Source of the DNA: Deltaproteobacteria bacterium
Lineage (GTDB): Bacteria; JAUYMQ01
Reading direction: 5' to 3'
Assembly (NCBI GenBank): GCA_030698575.1
Contig: JAUYMQ010000405.1
Coordinates: 1 to 6,683, forward strand
DNA: 6,683 nt
Shown here: in pieces, positions 1-6,553 of the stretch
How the letters are laid out: each line of letters begins with the position of its first letter
Position numbering within the stretch: the stretch's first letter is position 1
Position numbers and translations under genes: made by a program
The notes under the pieces: model-generated
Seen by the model: only the letters and a program-made list of their open reading frames with translations
What the model was told of the DNA's origin: nothing
The model's database searches: none

Positions 1-57
1 GGAAGGCCCTGTCCGGGGACGAGCGCCGGCGCGCGAGAGGCGGATTCGGAGGCCAAG

Positions 58-110
58 AGCAAACTATTTTATCAATTATTTCAACCGTTTACAGCGGAGC
101 ATCCGAAACG
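58..110 (-). promoter_or_regulatory. AT-rich island after murJ; possible minus-strand promoter or weak terminator
   Basis: In a GC-rich window, about 58-91 is strikingly AT-rich. Read on the minus strand it contains TAAAAT (66-71), a near-consensus -10 box, 17 bp from CTGTAA (89-94), a poor -35. This could drive a gene lying beyond the left edge. Overlapping it, 86-110 can fold as an imperfect hairpin: CGTTT/AAACG outer stem, CGG/CCG inner stem, a 4-nt bulge and a 5-nt loop. It starts 2 nt past the murJ stop and could help end the murJ transcript, although no clean U-tract follows. The rest of 1-57 is GC-rich with no gene I can support. Both roles are inferred. Confidence 0.22.
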
Positions 111-112
111 CC

Positions 113-1717
113 CTACCCGCTCCGGCGTCTGAGGCGCGCCAGAAGGGTGCCGAGGGCGCCCCCAATCTCTTCGACGCCCAGGACCCGCCCGGCCGCTAGC
201 AACACGCCGATTCCCGCGAAGATCGCCAGGCCGAGCGAGAGGATCTGGGCGCCCACGCCCGCTCCGGACAACGCGCCCGATATCCAGCCGTGCACCGCCA
301 CGGCTGCGATTCCCATCGCGGCCCCGGCGAGCGAGATGCGCACGAGCGCCCCGAGAAGCGACGCCTCGCCAAGGGACCCGGCGGCGCGCCGCATGAACAC
401 GAGAAGCAGGAAAAGGTTCAGCAGTGAGGCGAGGGAGGTTGCGAGCGCGAGGCCACGAAAGCCCATCGGCCCGATGAGGATCATGTTGAGGACCACGTTC
501 ACCCCGACGGACAGGATCGAGATCGCCACAGGCGCGCGGGTGCGGCCGAGCGCGTAGAAAGCCGGGACCATGACCTTGACGCCGGAGTACGCGAATAGCC
601 CGATCGCGTAGTAGCGCAGCGCCGCGGCGGTGGCCTCGGTATCAGCGGCGCCGAACTCCCCCCGTTCAAAGATCAGCCGGATGATCGGCACGGCGAGCAA
701 GGCCAGCCCCAGAGAGGCGGGCACATTGATGGCGAAGACGAGGCGGAGCGAGTGCTTCAGCGTGCTGCGGAACTCCGCCGGATCCTCCTCGGCCACGTGT
801 CGTGAGACGGCCGGCAGCGTCGCCGCGGCGATCGCCACGCCGAAGAGCCCGATCGGGAGCTGCATCAGGCGGAAGGAATAGTTCAGCCAGGATACGGCGC
901 TCGGGATTGAAGCAGCGAAGTAGGTGTTCACGAAGATGTTGATCTGGGTCGCCGCCAGGCCGATGGTCGCCGGCAGCATGAGCGTAAGGATCCGCTTCAC
1001 GCCGGGATCGCCGAAAATGCGCCCGATGCCGGTGACGATCCGGAGCCGGAAACCCTCCCTCCTGAGCAGCGGAATCTGGAGCGCGATCTGACCGGCGCCG
1101 CCGAGGATCGCCGCGATTGCCATCCAGATGATCGGCTGGGGCCCGAAGAGATCCCGGCGCAGCCAGATGCCAATTCCGATCAGGATCGTGGCCAGGTTGA
1201 ACATGGCCGGCGCCAGCGCCGGGACGAAGAAACGGCCGCGGGCGTTCAGGCACCCCATCGCCCAGGCCGCAAGGGCGACGAGCAGGAGGAAGGGCATCAT
1301 GATCCGGGTAAGCTCGACCGTGAGTTCGAGCTTCCCGGGGATGCTCCCGAATCCCGCGGCATAGAGCCCCACGATCTCTTCGGCCCAGAAGATGCCGGCA
1401 AGCACGATGAAGCTGACAATGATGAGAAGCGCGTGAAGGACGAGATTCGCCAGCCGCCAGGCCGCCGGCAGCCCGTCGCGGGTTGTCGTGCCGGTGAAGG
1501 TGGGGACGAAGGCGGAGGACATGGCCCCCTCGGCGAAGAGATCGCGGAGGAGGTTGGGAATCCGGAACGCGACGTTGAAGGCGTCGGTGGCCATCCCCGC
1601 GCCGAACAGGAAGGCGAAGAACTGCTCCCTGACGAGTCCCAGGATGCGGCTGGCCATGGTGGCCAGGCTCATGAGAGATGCGGAGCGAACTATGCCGTCC
1701 CGCGTCGCTTGTCCCAT
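113..1717 (-). CDS. murJ: MurJ (MviN) lipid II flippase
   Basis: Integral inner-membrane protein of 534 residues, the usual length for MurJ, a MOP-superfamily flippase that moves lipid II from the cytoplasmic to the periplasmic face for peptidoglycan synthesis. Hydrophobic segments alternate with short charged loops along the whole length, consistent with the family's 14 transmembrane helices. The N-terminal family signature is clear: SRILGLVRE at residues 23-31, then DAFNVAFRIPNLLRDLFAEG from residue 45, continuing AMSSAFVPTF. Arginines 24, 30 and 58 sit where the family keeps charged cavity residues. The ATG at 1717-1715 is preceded by AAGG (1727-1724) with a 6-nt spacer, a modest ribosome binding site. 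The gene is transcribed divergently from rpsT. No convincing murJ promoter is visible in the 121-bp divergent region. The coding frame is intact. The family call is very secure; the substrate is inferred from the family. Confidence 0.96.
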   Translation of the reverse strand: MGQATRDGIVRSASLMSLATMASRILGLVREQFFAFLFGAGMATDAFNVAFRIPNLLRDLFAEGAMSSAFVPTFTGTTTRDGLPAAWRLANLVLHALLIIVSFIVLAGIFWAEEIVGLYAAGFGSIPGKLELTVELTRIMMPFLLLVALAAWAMGCLNARGRFFVPALAPAMFNLATILIGIGIWLRRDLFGPQPIIWMAIAAILGGAGQIALQIPLLRREGFRLRIVTGIGRIFGDPGVKRILTLMLPATIGLAATQINIFVNTYFAASIPSAVSWLNYSFRLMQLPIGLFGVAIAAATLPAVSRHVAEEDPAEFRSTLKHSLRLVFAINVPASLGLALLAVPIIRLIFERGEFGAADTEATAAALRYYAIGLFAYSGVKVMVPAFYALGRTRAPVAISILSVGVNVVLNMILIGPMGFRGLALATSLASLLNLFLLLVFMRRAAGSLGEASLLGALVRISLAGAAMGIAAVAVHGWISGALSGAGVGAQILSLGLAIFAGIGVLLAAGRVLGVEEIGGALGTLLARLRRRSG

Positions 1718-1723
1718 CGGGCG

Positions 1724-1727
1724 CCTT
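1724..1727 (-). promoter_or_regulatory. Probable murJ ribosome binding site
   Basis: On the minus strand AAGG lies 6 nt before the murJ ATG. It is a weak Shine-Dalgarno match but the best one near this start. Two of its bases are shared with the TTGACC -35 box of the oppositely oriented rpsT promoter. Confidence 0.45.
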
Positions 1728-1754
1728 GACCCCCGGCCGGAAATGACCTAAGCT
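1726..1754 (+). promoter_or_regulatory. Sigma-70-type promoter of rpsT
   Basis: TTGACC (1726-1731) matches five of six consensus -35 bases. It is followed by exactly 17 bp and then TAAGCT (1749-1754), which keeps the key T, A and final T of the -10 box. Transcription would start near 1761, giving an rpsT leader of about 78 nt. The position in the divergent region directly upstream of a ribosomal protein gene supports the call. No start site has been measured. Confidence 0.65.
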
Positions 1755-1765
1755 CTGTCGCCTTT

Positions 1766-1792
1766 CGCGCCCGGGAGGGGATCTCGGGCGCG
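1766..1792 (+). promoter_or_regulatory. GC-rich hairpin in the rpsT leader
   Basis: CGCGCCCG (1766-1773) pairs perfectly with CGGGCGCG (1785-1792) around an 11-nt purine-rich loop containing GGAGGGG. A pyrimidine-rich stretch, CTCTTTCTTCCC, follows from 1794. The hairpin starts about 5 nt after the predicted transcription start. It could be a transcript-stabilising 5' stem, an attenuator-like element, or a site for S20 autoregulation. S20 is known to repress its own translation in E. coli, but the role here is only inferred. The trailing tract is too C-rich for a standard intrinsic terminator. Confidence 0.4.
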
Positions 1793-1825
1793 GCTCTTTC
1801 TTCCCACGCAACATGCCCTGAGTGT

Positions 1826-1830
1826 GAGGT
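1826..1830 (+). promoter_or_regulatory. rpsT ribosome binding site
   Basis: GAGGT lies 8 nt upstream of the GTG at 1839. It decides the start: an in-frame GTG at 1824 would add five residues, lacks such a site, and would overlap the Shine-Dalgarno sequence. Confidence 0.75.
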
Positions 1831-1838
1831 TCGATCCC

Positions 1839-2099
1839 GTGGCCAACCACCCATCAGCGCGCAAGCGCGCTCGTCAGAACAAGAAGCGGCACGCCGCGAA
1901 CGTCCAGATCAAGAGCGCCGTGAAATCCAGCCTCAAGAAGGCCAGGCGGCTCGTCGAGGAAACCTCGAAGGATGCCGCCGCGCAGGTCCGGCTCGCCGAG
2001 TCGGCGATCAAGCGCGCGGCCTCCAAGGGGCTCGTCCCGAAGCGCCGCGCTTCCCGCCAGATCTCCCGGCTCGCCAAGGCGCTTACGCGCGCGAAGTAG
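1839..2099 (+). CDS. rpsT: 30S ribosomal protein S20
   Basis: Encodes an 86-residue, highly basic protein, the normal size for bacterial S20, a primary 16S rRNA-binding protein of the 30S body. With the GTG start at 1839 the protein begins MANHPSARKRARQNKKR, matching the family N-terminus (MANxKSAxKRxRQ). The central helix pattern and the C-terminal block KGLVPKRRASRQISRLAKAL are also typical. The gene has its own promoter and a structured leader of about 78 nt, and it is divergent from murJ. The TAG stop (2097-2099) lies beyond the holA stop (2083-2085), so the two convergent genes share 17 bp. No intrinsic terminator follows, so any transcript probably runs antisense into holA. Identity is secure. 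The GTG initiator is inferred from the family N-terminus and the GAGGT site. Confidence 0.97.
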   Translation: MANHPSARKRARQNKKRHAANVQIKSAVKSSLKKARRLVEETSKDAAAQVRLAESAIKRAASKGLVPKRRASRQISRLAKALTRAK

Positions 2100-3228
2100 A
2101 CGCGCCTGCCGACGCCGATTTCCCGCCACAGAAACGCCAGACCCACGCATCAATAAGCAGTCGCGGCGGTACCGCGCTCGACTTGAGTCGGCGATCCGCC
2201 TCGACGAGCCGCGCCAGGGCGGAGATCAGTTCTTCCCGGCTGAAGCGCGACGCCCCCGCCAGCGCCTTCTCTACCCTGAAGCTCTGGCGCCCCTTGAATC
2301 CAAGAACGTCCATCAGCTTCGCGACGAGCTCGCGACCCCGGAGCTTGCTCGCGACCGCCGCTTCCTTGGCCGTCAGCATCAGCCTGACTTCGGTGCGCAG
2401 CATGCCGAGCAGCGGGAACAGGGCTTCATCCAGCCTCCGGAACCCGCCGAGGTATCGGTCGAGAGCCGCGAGGGCGAGGTCGGCGTCGCGCGCCTTGATG
2501 GCATCAGTGAACGCCCAGACGAGTGCCCCGCCGCGGTCCGCTACCGCCTGTTCGACGTGGGATTCGGTGATCTCCGCTCCTTCCCCAACAAACAGCACGA
2601 GCTTCTCGAGCTCTCCCGCAGCGGCCGCCAGGGCGTTCCCCGAATACTGAACCAGAAGCTCGGCTGCTCCCGGCCGGAGCCGCTTTCCGAGCCGCCGGGC
2701 CTCCTCCTCGAGCCAGGAAGCAAGCTGCTGGTCCTGCGGACTCGCCAGCTCGCAGACAACCGCCGACCGGGACAGCGCCTTCCCGAGCCGCGTGCGCAGG
2801 TCGGGCTTGTCGCCGACGAGGACCAGACAGGTGGTCGGCGAGGGGGAGGCGAGGTAGTTCGATAGCGCGTCACCGGGGTCCGCACCGGCGCCCTCCGCCT
2901 CCGGTTCGCCGGCGGCGCGGCTTCGAAACAGCTGCTCCGCGCGGCGCACCACGACGAGCCTCCGGGGGGTCATGAAGGGGAGCTGGCGCGCGGCGTCGGA
3001 GATCTCGGCGGCGCTCTTCTCGGCGGCGTCCAAGAGATCGGCGTTGAAGGTTTCGTTCCCTTCCGATCCCTTGAAGGCCGCCGCGCGGATGGCGCGCAGC
3101 GCGTCGTCGCGCAGGCGAAGATCATCGCCCTGAAGATAGTAGACGGGGGCAATCTCCCCCTTCCCGAGCGTTCGCTCGAGATCGCGGAAGCCGAAGGTGC
3201 CGCGCGTTCTCTTCGCCGAAATGTTCAG
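2083..3228 (-). CDS. holA: DNA polymerase III subunit delta (clamp loader), non-canonical start codon
   Basis: HolA opens the beta sliding clamp as part of the clamp-loader complex. The frame is unbroken from the lptE end to the TAA at 2085-2083. Family landmarks, numbered from the CTG at 3228-3226, are: APVYYLQGDD at 27-36 (usual N-terminal beta strand and nucleotide-fold entry), NETFNADLL at 58-66, TPRRLVVVRRAEQL in the first domain, a TTCLVLVGDKPDLR strand, the middle-domain stretch ELLVQYSGNALAAAAGELEKL, and a helical C-terminal collar domain. From this CTG the protein has 381 residues, somewhat longer than E. coli HolA (343). A TTG at 3033-3031 is the first conventional start but would remove the conserved first 65 residues. 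CTG at 3228 has a G-run (3240-3235) 6 nt upstream; ATT at 3222-3220 would give 379 residues. The gene begins about 41 nt after lptE stops and overlaps rpsT by 17 bp. Function is secure; the start is uncertain. Confidence 0.9.
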   Translation of the reverse strand: MNISAKRTRGTFGFRDLERTLGKGEIAPVYYLQGDDLRLRDDALRAIRAAAFKGSEGNETFNADLLDAAEKSAAEISDAARQLPFMTPRRLVVVRRAEQLFRSRAAGEPEAEGAGADPGDALSNYLASPSPTTCLVLVGDKPDLRTRLGKALSRSAVVCELASPQDQQLASWLEEEARRLGKRLRPGAAELLVQYSGNALAAAAGELEKLVLFVGEGAEITESHVEQAVADRGGALVWAFTDAIKARDADLALAALDRYLGGFRRLDEALFPLLGMLRTEVRLMLTAKEAAVASKLRGRELVAKLMDVLGFKGRQSFRVEKALAGASRFSREELISALARLVEADRRLKSSAVPPRLLIDAWVWRFCGGKSASAGASTSRA

Positions 3229-3269
3229 GATCGGCCCCCCGGGGCGGATACTGGCTGGTGGATCCGGCG

Positions 3270-3839
3270 CTAGTAGATCCGGAAAACCTCGTCGTGGATG
3301 GTGCCGGCCAGATCGGTGGCGAGCTTTCTCAGCGCCTGCTCGCGGTTTCGCAGGTTCACATTGAAATCCGGCGTCGAGTCGTACTCTTCCTGCCCGACCA
3401 GACGACTGGCCGACCAGAGCACGCTCTGATCATCGCGCCGGCGGAGCGTCACGCTGGCCGAGATCATCACGCGGTTCTCGAGCTCAATGGAGACCGAACT
3501 GAAGGAGAGCGGTTGCACGTCGATGAATTCGATCCGCGCCTCGAGGACTGTGTCGGCGCTCTTCTCCGCGGCGACCGGCCGGAGCCAGCCTTTCGTTGCG
3601 AATTCCTTGATGGTCGCGTTCGTGAAGATGGTCGAGAGGCCCGGCTCGGCGGTGTCGTTTTTCCAGAGCGGAATGGCCACCGTCACGAGCTCCGTCGGAA
3701 TGGCTTCCGTCCGGTCCGCGAAGCGCCAGCCACAGCCGGTCATCATCGCGGCCGCTGCAATGAACGCCATCAGGACGACCACGGGCGCCCCACGGACCGC
3801 CCGAAACGCCGCCGTCCCGCCCTCGAAAGACCTTTCCAT
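3270..3839 (-). CDS. lptE: LptE-family LPS-assembly lipoprotein
   Basis: Encodes 189 residues. A basic N-terminus is followed by a hydrophobic stretch (about 18-33) and a lipobox ending MTGC, so signal peptidase II should cleave before Cys36, leaving a lipidated mature protein starting CGWRF. LptE proteins typically begin with CGY/WxF like this. In the LPS transport system LptE sits in the outer membrane, plugs the LptD barrel and helps deliver LPS to the surface. The mature part (VAIPLWKNDT, a TNATIKEF helix, beta strands with SVSIELENRVMISASVTL, and a C-terminal DLAGTIHDEVFRI helix) fits the LptE fold. The ATG at 3839-3837 has a very strong GGAGGAGGA ribosome binding site. An in-frame extension back to 4121 lies inside leuS and is not the real start. 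Its place between leuS and holA is the classic arrangement. Sequence conservation in this family is low, so context carries much of the call. Confidence 0.88.
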   Translation of the reverse strand: MERSFEGGTAAFRAVRGAPVVVLMAFIAAAAMMTGCGWRFADRTEAIPTELVTVAIPLWKNDTAEPGLSTIFTNATIKEFATKGWLRPVAAEKSADTVLEARIEFIDVQPLSFSSVSIELENRVMISASVTLRRRDDQSVLWSASRLVGQEEYDSTPDFNVNLRNREQALRKLATDLAGTIHDEVFRIY

Positions 3840-3843
3840 GTAA

Positions 3844-3852
3844 TCCTCCTCC
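3844..3852 (-). promoter_or_regulatory. Strong lptE ribosome binding site
   Basis: GGAGGAGGA on the minus strand occupies half of the 17-nt gap between the leuS stop and the lptE ATG and ends 4 nt before the ATG; its upstream GGAGG ends 8 nt before it. It fixes the lptE start and allows translation independent of leuS. Confidence 0.8.
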
Positions 3853-3856
3853 CCGT

Positions 3857-6349
3857 TCAAAGAACGAGGTTGAGCAACTTTCCGGGCACGTAGATCTGCT
3901 TCCTGGGAGCCCGATCGCCCGTGTGGCGCTGCACCTTCTCGCTCGCGAGCGCCGCGGCCACGATCTCGTCCTTCGTGGCGGCGGACGGGACCGTGATGTT
4001 GTCGCGAAGCTTGCCGTTCACCTGGACGACAATCGACATCTCGGCCGCCTCGAGAGCGGCCGGGTCGTGCCGGGGCCAGTCTGTTTCGAGAAGCGTCCTG
4101 GCGTTTCCCAGCCCCGCCCACAGCTCCTCGGTAATGTGCGGCGCGAAGGGGTGCAGGAGCTTCAGCAGCGTCTCGACCGCCTCGCGCAGCACGGCCCGTG
4201 ATCCGGCCGAGCCGTCGTCCTCGTAGGCGTAGAGGGCATTCACCAGTTCCATGATCGAGGACAGGGCCGTGTTGAAGTGAAAGCGCCCGTCGAAATCCTC
4301 GCTCACCCGCCTGATTGTCTCATGCGCTTTTCGCCGGAGCGCCGCCTGCCCTTCCGTCGGAGGCGCACCGGCCGGAAGCCCTGCGTTTTGAACGATTTCC
4401 CGCACCTGACGCACGTATCGCCACACCCGCGAGAGGAAGCGATGGGCCCCCTCCACGGCCGTGTCGCTCCACTCGAGGTCCTTCTCCGGCGGCGCCGCGA
4501 ACAGGATGAACAGCCGCGCCGTATCGGCCCCGTAGCGATTGATCAACTCCTCGGGGTCGACGACATTGCCCTTCGACTTGGACATCTTCTCGATCTTGCC
4601 GGTCCTGGGGTTCTCCTTCCGGACCATTCCCTGGGTCAGAAGGTTCCGGAAGGGCTCCCCCTCGCGCACGAGCCCCAGATCGCGAAGCACCTTGGTGAAA
4701 AATCGCGCGTAGAGCAAGTGCAGGACGGCGTGCTCGATACCGCCCACGTACTGGTCCACCGGCATCCAGGCGTCGGCCTCCTTTGAATCGAAGGGGCCGG
4801 TCTCGTGCCCCGGGCTGATGTACCGGAGGAAGTACCAGCTCGATTCGACGAAGGTATCGAAGGTGTCGGTTTCGCGCCGGGCCGGGCCTCCGCACCGCGG
4901 ACAGCGGGTTTCGTAGAAAGGCGCGTGGCGGGCGAGGGGCGAGCCCTCCGCGCCGTCGAAGGGCAGGTCCGTCGGCAACACCACGGGCAGATCGGCGTCG
5001 GGAACCGGAACGAGGCCCTCCTTCTCACAGTAGACCACAGGGATCGGCGCGCCCCAGTAGCGCTGCCGCGAGACCCCCCAGTCCTTGATCCGGAAGTTGA
5101 CGCTCCGCTTGCCTTGCCCCTCCCGCTCCAGTTCCTCGACGATGGCGCGCTTGAAGGACTCGTTGTCCATGCCGTTGAAGCGCCCCGAGTCGACCATGCT
5201 TCCCGGACCCGTGTAGGCCTCGGCCATCGTGTCGCCGCGCAGAGCCTGGCCCTCGGGCTGCACCACGACGATGATGGGCAGATTGTACTTGCGTGCGAAC
5301 TCGAAGTCGCGCTGATCATGGGCCGGGACCGCCATGACCGCCCCCGTGCCGTATTCCATAAGCACGAAGTTGGCGACGTAGATGGGCATTCGGGCGCCGG
5401 TCATCGGGTTCAGGCAGTGCGCGCCGGTGAATACCCCCTCTTTCTCGTAATCCTCCGCTCCGCGCTTGAACTTGTCCTGGACGACCACTCGGTCGATGAA
5501 GTGCTTCACCTCGCCCTCCCGCGGCGTTCCGCGCACGAGCTCCAGTGCGAGCGGGTGTTCGGGGGCGAGGCTCATGAAGGTGGCCCCGAAGACGGTGTCC
5601 TGGCGTGTGGTGAAGACCCGGATGGCGTCGTCGCGCCCCTCGAGCCGGAAGTCGATCTCTGCCCCCTCGCTGCGCCCGATCCAGTTGCGCTGCATCGTCA
5701 GCACCCGTTCCGGCCACCCCTTCAGGTTGTCGCACTCGGCCAGTAATTCCTCGGCGTAGGCGGTGACCCGCAGGAACCATTGCGAGAGGCGCTTCTGGCC
5801 CACCTCCCCCTCGCAGCGCCAGCAGAGCCCCCCTTCCACCTGCTCGTTCGCCAGGACCGTCTTGCAGCTCTCGCACCAGTTCACGAAGGCGTCAGCCTTG
5901 TAGGCCAGCCCCCGCTCCAGCATCCTGAGGAACATCCACTGCTCCCAGCGGTAGTAGGCGGGGTCACAGGTGGATAGTTCGCGCGACCAGTCGTAGGAAA
6001 GCCCCATGCGCCTGAGCTGCCCGCGCATGTAGGAAATGTTGCTGTCGGTCCACTTGGCGGGGTGCGTCTTGTTCTGGATGGCGGCGTTCTCGGCCGGAAG
6101 CCCGAAGGCGTCCCATCCCATCGGGTGGAGTACCCGGTACCCGCGCATCAGCAGGGAGCGGCCGATAGCGTCTCCGATCGTGTAAACGCGCACGTGCCCC
6201 ATGTGAATGCGGCCCGAGGGGTAGGGAAACATCTCGAGGAGGTAGTACTTGGGGAGGGCGGCGTCCCGGCGCGTGGCGAACAGGCCCCGGCTTTCCCAGG
6301 CGGCCTGCCATTTCGCTTCGATCCGGGCTGGCTCGTAGCGCTCTTCCAC
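3857..6349 (-). CDS. leuS: Leucyl-tRNA synthetase
   Basis: Class Ia synthetase of 830 residues (E. coli 860) that charges tRNA-Leu with leucine and removes mischarged amino acids. Catalytic motifs are present: the HIGH-type signature HMGH at 49-52 and KMSKS at 588-592. A zinc knuckle has C159, C162, C176 and C179. The CP1 editing domain carries the threonine-rich motif TTRQDT (247-252, keeping T252) and [12 protein letters not shown] from 341 with its conserved aspartates. The usual form of the first motif is TTRPDT, so Gln250 is a small variation. C483 and C486 form a CxxC before [10 protein letters not shown]. The anticodon-binding domain contains [12 protein letters not shown] from 733, and the C-terminal tRNA-contacting domain ends in [10 protein letters not shown]. 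The GTG at 6349-6347 is preceded by AAGGGA with a 6-nt spacer and gives the expected N-terminus. The gene is first in a cluster with lptE (17 nt downstream) and holA. No frame damage is seen. Confidence 0.98.
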   Translation of the reverse strand: MEERYEPARIEAKWQAAWESRGLFATRRDAALPKYYLLEMFPYPSGRIHMGHVRVYTIGDAIGRSLLMRGYRVLHPMGWDAFGLPAENAAIQNKTHPAKWTDSNISYMRGQLRRMGLSYDWSRELSTCDPAYYRWEQWMFLRMLERGLAYKADAFVNWCESCKTVLANEQVEGGLCWRCEGEVGQKRLSQWFLRVTAYAEELLAECDNLKGWPERVLTMQRNWIGRSEGAEIDFRLEGRDDAIRVFTTRQDTVFGATFMSLAPEHPLALELVRGTPREGEVKHFIDRVVVQDKFKRGAEDYEKEGVFTGAHCLNPMTGARMPIYVANFVLMEYGTGAVMAVPAHDQRDFEFARKYNLPIIVVVQPEGQALRGDTMAEAYTGPGSMVDSGRFNGMDNESFKRAIVEELEREGQGKRSVNFRIKDWGVSRQRYWGAPIPVVYCEKEGLVPVPDADLPVVLPTDLPFDGAEGSPLARHAPFYETRCPRCGGPARRETDTFDTFVESSWYFLRYISPGHETGPFDSKEADAWMPVDQYVGGIEHAVLHLLYARFFTKVLRDLGLVREGEPFRNLLTQGMVRKENPRTGKIEKMSKSKGNVVDPEELINRYGADTARLFILFAAPPEKDLEWSDTAVEGAHRFLSRVWRYVRQVREIVQNAGLPAGAPPTEGQAALRRKAHETIRRVSEDFDGRFHFNTALSSIMELVNALYAYEDDGSAGSRAVLREAVETLLKLLHPFAPHITEELWAGLGNARTLLETDWPRHDPAALEAAEMSIVVQVNGKLRDNITVPSAATKDEIVAAALASEKVQRHTGDRAPRKQIYVPGKLLNLVL

Positions 6350-6355
6350 CGCTGG

Positions 6356-6361
6356 TCCCTT
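6356..6361 (-). promoter_or_regulatory. leuS ribosome binding site
   Basis: AAGGGA on the minus strand lies 6 nt before the GTG at 6349. It supports this GTG as the leuS start and agrees with the family N-terminus. Confidence 0.6.
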
Positions 6362-6441
6362 GTCCAGGCGAGGCCGCCCGGCGCGGTCACGAGGGGATCA
6401 ATGCCGCGCGGCCGGCGGCGGGAAAGGCTCGGGCGCGTCGC

Positions 6442-6459
6442 GCGGGCCAGAGGGCCCGC
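6442..6459. repeat. Perfect GC inverted repeat in the leuS leader
   Basis: GCGGGCC (6442-6448) and GGCCCGC (6453-6459) form a perfect 7-bp stem with a 4-nt loop. A second short GC palindrome, GCCGCGCGGC, lies at 6403-6412. No T-tract follows on either strand, so it is not a standard terminator. It lies inside the presumed leuS 5' leader, about 93 nt before the start codon, where it could affect transcript stability or read-through from the upstream gene. The rest of 6350-6553 shows no gene, leucine-rich leader peptide or T-box motif that I can support. Confidence 0.4.
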
Positions 6460-6513
6460 CGGGGGGCGGCGGGCTGCAAACACTCGGGTTGCCGAAGGTT
6501 TTTCGAAGGTCAG

Positions 6514-6542
6514 TAGGTAGCACGCCAAGGGGGCGTTTTCAA
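6514..6542 (-). promoter_or_regulatory. Candidate promoter of the leuS-lptE-holA cluster
   Basis: On the minus strand TTGAAA (6542-6537) is followed by 17 bp and then TACCTA (6519-6514), with TG one base before the -10 as in an extended -10 element. The -35 is good and the -10 is weak. It begins 12 bp after the stop of the response regulator gene and would give a leuS leader of about 155-160 nt. It is the best candidate in the gap, but the GC-rich background makes chance matches possible. Confidence 0.35.
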
Positions 6543-6553
6543 GCCAAAGTCGG

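Noticed and set aside
1-60. Possible tRNA (a GATTCGG segment resembling a T-loop at about 43-49)
   Set aside because: No 5-bp T-stem of correct spacing, acceptor stem or anticodon arm could be built on either strand.
1813-1821. Two-codon upstream ORF (ATG CCC TGA) in the rpsT leader
   Set aside because: No ribosome binding site in front of it; expected by chance.
666-1850. Long minus-strand open frame overlapping murJ in another frame
   Set aside because: Composition is arginine/proline/histidine-rich and low in hydrophobics, typical of an off-frame reading of a GC-rich gene; murJ fully explains the region.
3840-4121. N-terminal extension of lptE into leuS
   Set aside because: It would be off-frame leuS sequence, and the ATG at 3839 has an excellent ribosome binding site and yields a proper lipoprotein signal.
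4805-5746. Plus-strand open frame of 313 codons antisense to leuS
   Set aside because: No recognisable domain or ribosome binding site; a shadow of leuS codon bias. The same holds for the other antisense frames in murJ, holA and lptE.
6493-6509. Direct repeat CGAAGG-TTTTT-CGAAGG
   Set aside because: Two 6-bp copies only; not an array and not associated with any mobile element.
6522-6539. ACGCC/GGCGT hairpin followed by TTTT, plus-strand terminator-like
   Set aside because: Only a 5-bp stem and four T's, pointing to the plus strand where no gene is transcribed; on the minus strand it has no U-tract and so cannot end the response regulator transcript.
6350-6553. T-box or leucine leader-peptide attenuator before leuS
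   Set aside because: No T-box consensus, no run of Leu codons in a short ORF with a ribosome binding site, and no terminator U-tract.
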